Assembly (NCBI GenBank): GCA_008692225.1
Contig: VICG01000009.1
Location: 1,178,001-1,242,000, forward strand
DNA length: 64,000 nucleotides
Source of the DNA: Monilinia fructicola
Taxonomy: Eukaryota; Ascomycota; Leotiomycetes; Helotiales; Sclerotiniaceae
Reading direction: 5' to 3'
The notes beneath the pieces were generated by a model. It ran no database searches, was not told where the DNA came from, and was given only the letters and a program-made list of their open reading frames with translations. Shown here piece by piece: positions 60,381 to 64,000 of the stretch. Every line of letters starts with the position of its first letter. Within the stretch, counting starts at the first letter, position 1. The position numbers were made by a program, and so were the translations under genes.

Positions 60381-61167
60381 TTGGTGGATAGGTGTCGGGG
60401 TGTCGGTGGGAGAGAGGGAGGCAGATAGAGACTAAAGCAAAAGTTCTTGTATATATTACTTTAGCTGTCTGGATTTGTGTATGTGACCAGCTGGATACCT
60501 GGTGCTGAATCTAATTCGCAGGCGCTAGTCGCTGTGATATTCTATATCTGAAGCTTTTAATCTAGATGTCTTGAGTCTCCCTTTATATATAAAATAATTG
60601 CGTTCGTATATTGAGAGTTCCTTGTTCAGCTTGAGTTGGAATAATCGTTGCCAATTGCTTGATAGTGTGGGTGTATTGGAATGTAGCTTTATAGTACCAC
60701 CTAGTGATACGTAGGTAGGTCGGTAGGGTAATTTTCTCAACAAGATAAATTTAATGAACGATGATGAATAATAGACTAGAGACAGTGTTCATTTCATCTA
60801 CTCGAGTATAAATACATCGTTTCAAGTTCAAATTTTCCTGCTATTATTTTTCCGGGTTTTCAATGTCTATTTTTTTTACTCTCTTTGAATATCCGGGACC
60901 ATATGTTGTTTGTCACTATTGGGTGAGAACATTGATCGTTCATTCTTCTGATTGGATTCTAATGGGCGCTTCGTGGCTCTTGTTTAACTAGAATATTAAC
61001 CTGATTATCCTTATTGATTTTTGTAAAATATATCTTCATTTCGCTAGCGTAGCTGTGTACTAAGGTATCAACATCAAAAACATTCCTAAAGAGACACACT
61101 GTACCATACTCAAGGAAATCAACCAAGTAGCACCGAACACTCTCACAGATACACAACCGGGATTCAA
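60381..61167. other. Intergenic, no supported gene
   Basis: AT-rich spacer between convergent genes. TACTCGAGTA occurs at 60799-60808. Confidence 0.55.
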
Positions 61168-62144
61168 TCAAGTTCTATGGTCCTCCTCATTAGCAGCGCT
61201 GGCCTCTGGTAAGGCTTGCTGCTCCGACAAAGCCTCCCTTTGTCTCTCCAGGTTTCCAGATAACAGCGCCACTCTGCACTCGGCCCAACTGTGGGCTCTC
61301 ACGGTTGCTTCCTCGAGGACTTCATCTTGCTCCTCCATTCCAAACCTGATTCGTTCTGCGATGATGCTCTTGGTGTCTGCCATGCGTGCTAGCGAATTGT
61401 AGCGCAGCTGAGATGGTGTGAGGTTCGTGCCCATGTATTCCAAAGTGACTGGGGATATGATCGCAGAAGCTTCGGTCGTAGGGTCTGGGGTTGTATAGAT
61501 TGTGGCGACAGGAGAAATAGTTGCAGGAGTAATGGCCGCAGGGGATATTGGGGTGGAAGATGTGGTCAGGGGAGACATATTCTCCTGCGTAATGTTCGCA
61601 GGGGACATCGGCGCAGAGGAGATGCATATGGTCGTAGGGGTATCCACGGCCGATACCTGAACCACATCGAGATTTCTCCTCCCGATTTCCCAAACGATCT
61701 TGGCAGGTTCCGCGGACGGAGATCCTTGGGAATCGGATGTCGGAATGGATTTTGGTGCAAAATAACCATTCTCAATCTTCAACACGACAATCTTCGAAGG
61801 CGCCATAGGATGGTGTGCACGACGTTTTCGAGGGGGTGGCTGTGAAGGTTTTGCGGGAGGGAAAAGAGATAATGAGTCCGCACGCTCGATCGCTCTTGCC
61901 TCCCGGACCCGACACAGGATGCTCTTGCACATCTGAGCTGGATTGGAGCGAAGGTTTGCATACGTCTGAAGCTCGCGTCTAAGTTGCGACTCTAGAACCT
62001 CGAGGGTTTGCCCGGTGGCTAGTAGTGCTTCATATTTTTCTCCTGCCAACCGATTGATATTTGCGAAGCGGACTAGCGCATATGTTAGTGTTATTGCGAT
62101 AGAATATCACTTTCTCCCTATATGGAAATTTGTTTACCAGACAT
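61168..62144 (-). CDS. Uncharacterised protein with SPxxIT repeats
   Basis: Two exons, complement(join(61168..62072,62138..62144)), give 303 residues. The first exon is only 7 bases (ATG TCT G) and splices as MS-VRFANINRLAGEKYE through GTAAACA...CGCTAG. A helical N-terminus (LEVLESQLRRELQTYANLRS) is followed by a basic patch (PPPRKRRAHH), a likely nuclear signal. The middle has repeated proline-threonine units (SPANIT, SPAAITPATISP, SPVT). A charged helical C-terminus (EEQDEVLEEATVRAH, LERQREALSEQQ) ends the protein. No family is recognised. The frame is uninterrupted over 900 bp, which supports a real gene. Confidence 0.65.
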
Positions 62145-64000
62145 GGTGGAAGGTAGTGGTATGGGTTAGTAGATGGATGGCAAGTTGGTAAACCGAGATA
62201 CAGTGATGTGTTGTCTTTCCGCTACTCTTTCTCGGAGCCAAGATCAGAAATAGAGGGAGGTTTCTCTTGGTGGTATCGATCTAACAATCTCAACCAACAA
62301 GAATAAGATAGGTTTCGAATAAACAAGTGTTGAACAGAAGATACTACAAGAAGCTGATATCTCTTGTGATGATATGCTTGAATCTTGTAGGAAGTCCTTG
62401 TTCTCAGCGCTGTTATGTTTTTATGAGAAAGATGTCGGAAAGTATATCTCCAAAGCTGTTGGGAGAACTTTATATAGCCCCGATGGCTGTAGTTGCTCAT
62501 GGCGCAATATCAGACGCTAGATAATGACCGTAGGTGAATGTGCCGTAATGACAATATATTCACTTTCACCTCATGTTTTGGTAATTTTTGAACAGACTGA
62601 GATGAGAGTGTGTGGTTGGAGAAGTTTTCGAGTGAAGTATCGACTTTCAGGCATTGAGCAAAGCGAGATAGCTCTTAGAATGAGAAAAATCATTTCAAAA
62701 AAAGAGCCTCTAGAAGATATATCTTCTTGAAAATCTAAAACTTTCGACCATCATGGCCGTTTGGGAATCCATGGCTGGTTGATGGCGCCCGAAGGAGAAA
62801 CCATGAAGTGTTCTTTCTCACCGGAAACAATTTTCCATGTCTTCAACATAATAGAATAATAAAACTCCAAAAAGGTATATGAACATCACAAAAAAAGCCC
62901 TCATTGCATGCCCAGGTCATGATGTTAATCCAGAAAGATGCCATGAGCTCTCTCAAGTTTCTCATTCCAAGAAGAGACTACATTTCAGAGAAATGTGCAG
63001 CATTGAAGTTCTTCGGTTGTGCTTTTCGCATTGTGAGTCTATGTGAATGGAGTGATTGCTGATGATATTGATATTGATATTGCATTCGTATTTAGCATTC
63101 AAAGTAGCTCATGACGGTAATGTGATTGTGAGGAGCTTCCAAAAGCATAGAGTGCTGACCTTCAGCTAAGCGGGATACCCCCAGATATGATTCAGACATC
63201 TATATGAGGAAATCTTGGGGAAGAGTATGAGGAACTCGTTTCGGGATCACTTACAAAACTTTCATCCGCTTCTAGTCACTTGAAATCCTCCTGTAGATCG
63301 CAAGTCAGCCTATCATATGCTGCTCTATTCGGGGACAAGATATATCTACTTCGCTCCGTACATCCCGTTCATCTCACGTCATGAATCGTCCGTCTTCCCC
63401 AACACCAAGTATCATGACCACCCTCAGACTCTCTTACCGAAAATCCAATTTCCAATCACAAAAATCTATTTTACCTCTTTCTACTGCCTCCTTTCTCTTC
63501 TTCTCTACCCCCTGTTCTCTTGTACTTCTCCGCTCAAAATATTTCCACCCAGGCCCATCCAGCAGCAGTTAAGGTTCTAAAAGAAGAAATGAATCTACAT
63601 TGACATTTTTGGATGAAATTCAAGGCGAAGGCCAAAAGTTTTTCGCTAGTTATAGGGATGGCGCCATGAGCTAAATGGCCGTTCGGTCAGAGGAATGCTA
63701 GGGTTGGAATGGATGTTAATTCAGAGAGATTGGGAAGGAAAATGGAAGGAAGAGGAACTTACTCATAAGTTGGCATACAAGTAACCATATATGGCATATA
63801 TGCTTTCCCTGGACAATCTCTTCATAAAGCCTGTAAATTGCCATAGTCTCCAATAATGGGAGAGCGAGGGATGAAAGAATAATTGAAGCCTGTGGCACGA
63901 ATTATTGCACAGACTCTTATCAGATCGCCATTTATGAGTTTGATGCCATCCTATTGCACCTCTTTAATGGCGATTATGATGACATTGAAATTTGAATGTG
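62145..64000. other. Intergenic to window end, no supported gene
   Basis: Frames of 60-92 codons on both strands lack family resemblance or splice partners. A gene may start beyond the window. Confidence 0.5.

Overview
The window is nuclear DNA of a filamentous ascomycete. Genes carry short GT-AG introns of roughly 50-60 bp, and the proteins include CFEM, GPI-anchored, GH28 rhamnogalacturonase, CRIB, chromodomain and ankyrin families. AT-rich transposon islands with C-to-T decay add to this. The protein set suggests a plant-associated Leotiomycete (Helotiales, possibly Sclerotiniaceae). That placement is inference, because no rDNA or other marker is present.

Layout. 1.4-2.2 kb: secreted GPI-type protein with a duplicated Cys/Asn-Thr domain (-). 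4.4-6.1 kb: RVS161-type BAR protein (-), divergent from ALB1 (+, 6.5-6.9 kb). 7.3-9.3 kb: nine-exon GH28 rhamnogalacturonase (-). 9.3-15.5 kb: mostly non-coding, with one ORF relic and one doubtful gene. 15.5-16.4 kb: UBC1/UBE2K-type E2 (-). 18.1-19.5 kb: AT-rich transposon island. 19.8-21.4 kb: proteasome ATPase RPT2 (+). 22.5-28.0 kb: very long ankyrin protein (+) whose N-terminus resembles a nucleotidyltransferase. 30.1-31.9 kb: double-chromodomain protein (+). 32.9-33.7 kb: second copy of the island element, inverted. 35.3-38.0 kb: CRIB-domain Cdc42/Rac effector (-). 38-55 kb: gene desert of simple repeats, GTACTGTAC clusters and one small MITE. 55.2-55.8 kb: CFEM-GPI protein (-). 59.3-60.4 kb: single-pass membrane protein (+). 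61.2-62.1 kb: uncharacterised protein (-).

Together the genes mix housekeeping (RPT2, E2, ALB1), polarity and endocytosis (RVS161, CRIB protein), chromatin (chromodomain protein), and cell-surface or plant-wall functions (rhamnogalacturonase, CFEM and GPI proteins). There is no operon-like organisation; only RVS161/ALB1 share a short divergent promoter.

A key caveat: several genes that should be essential or conserved (RPT2, E2, ankyrin, chromodomain, CRIB) are broken by single-base indels, usually in homopolymers, while the corrected frames stay conserved. I read these as base-level assembly errors rather than pseudogenes. The most interesting biological candidates are a frame-compatible alternative cassette inside RVS161 intron 3, the nucleotidyltransferase-like head on the ankyrin protein, a long-TIR element family with TA target duplications, and strongly over-represented 10-bp palindromes.
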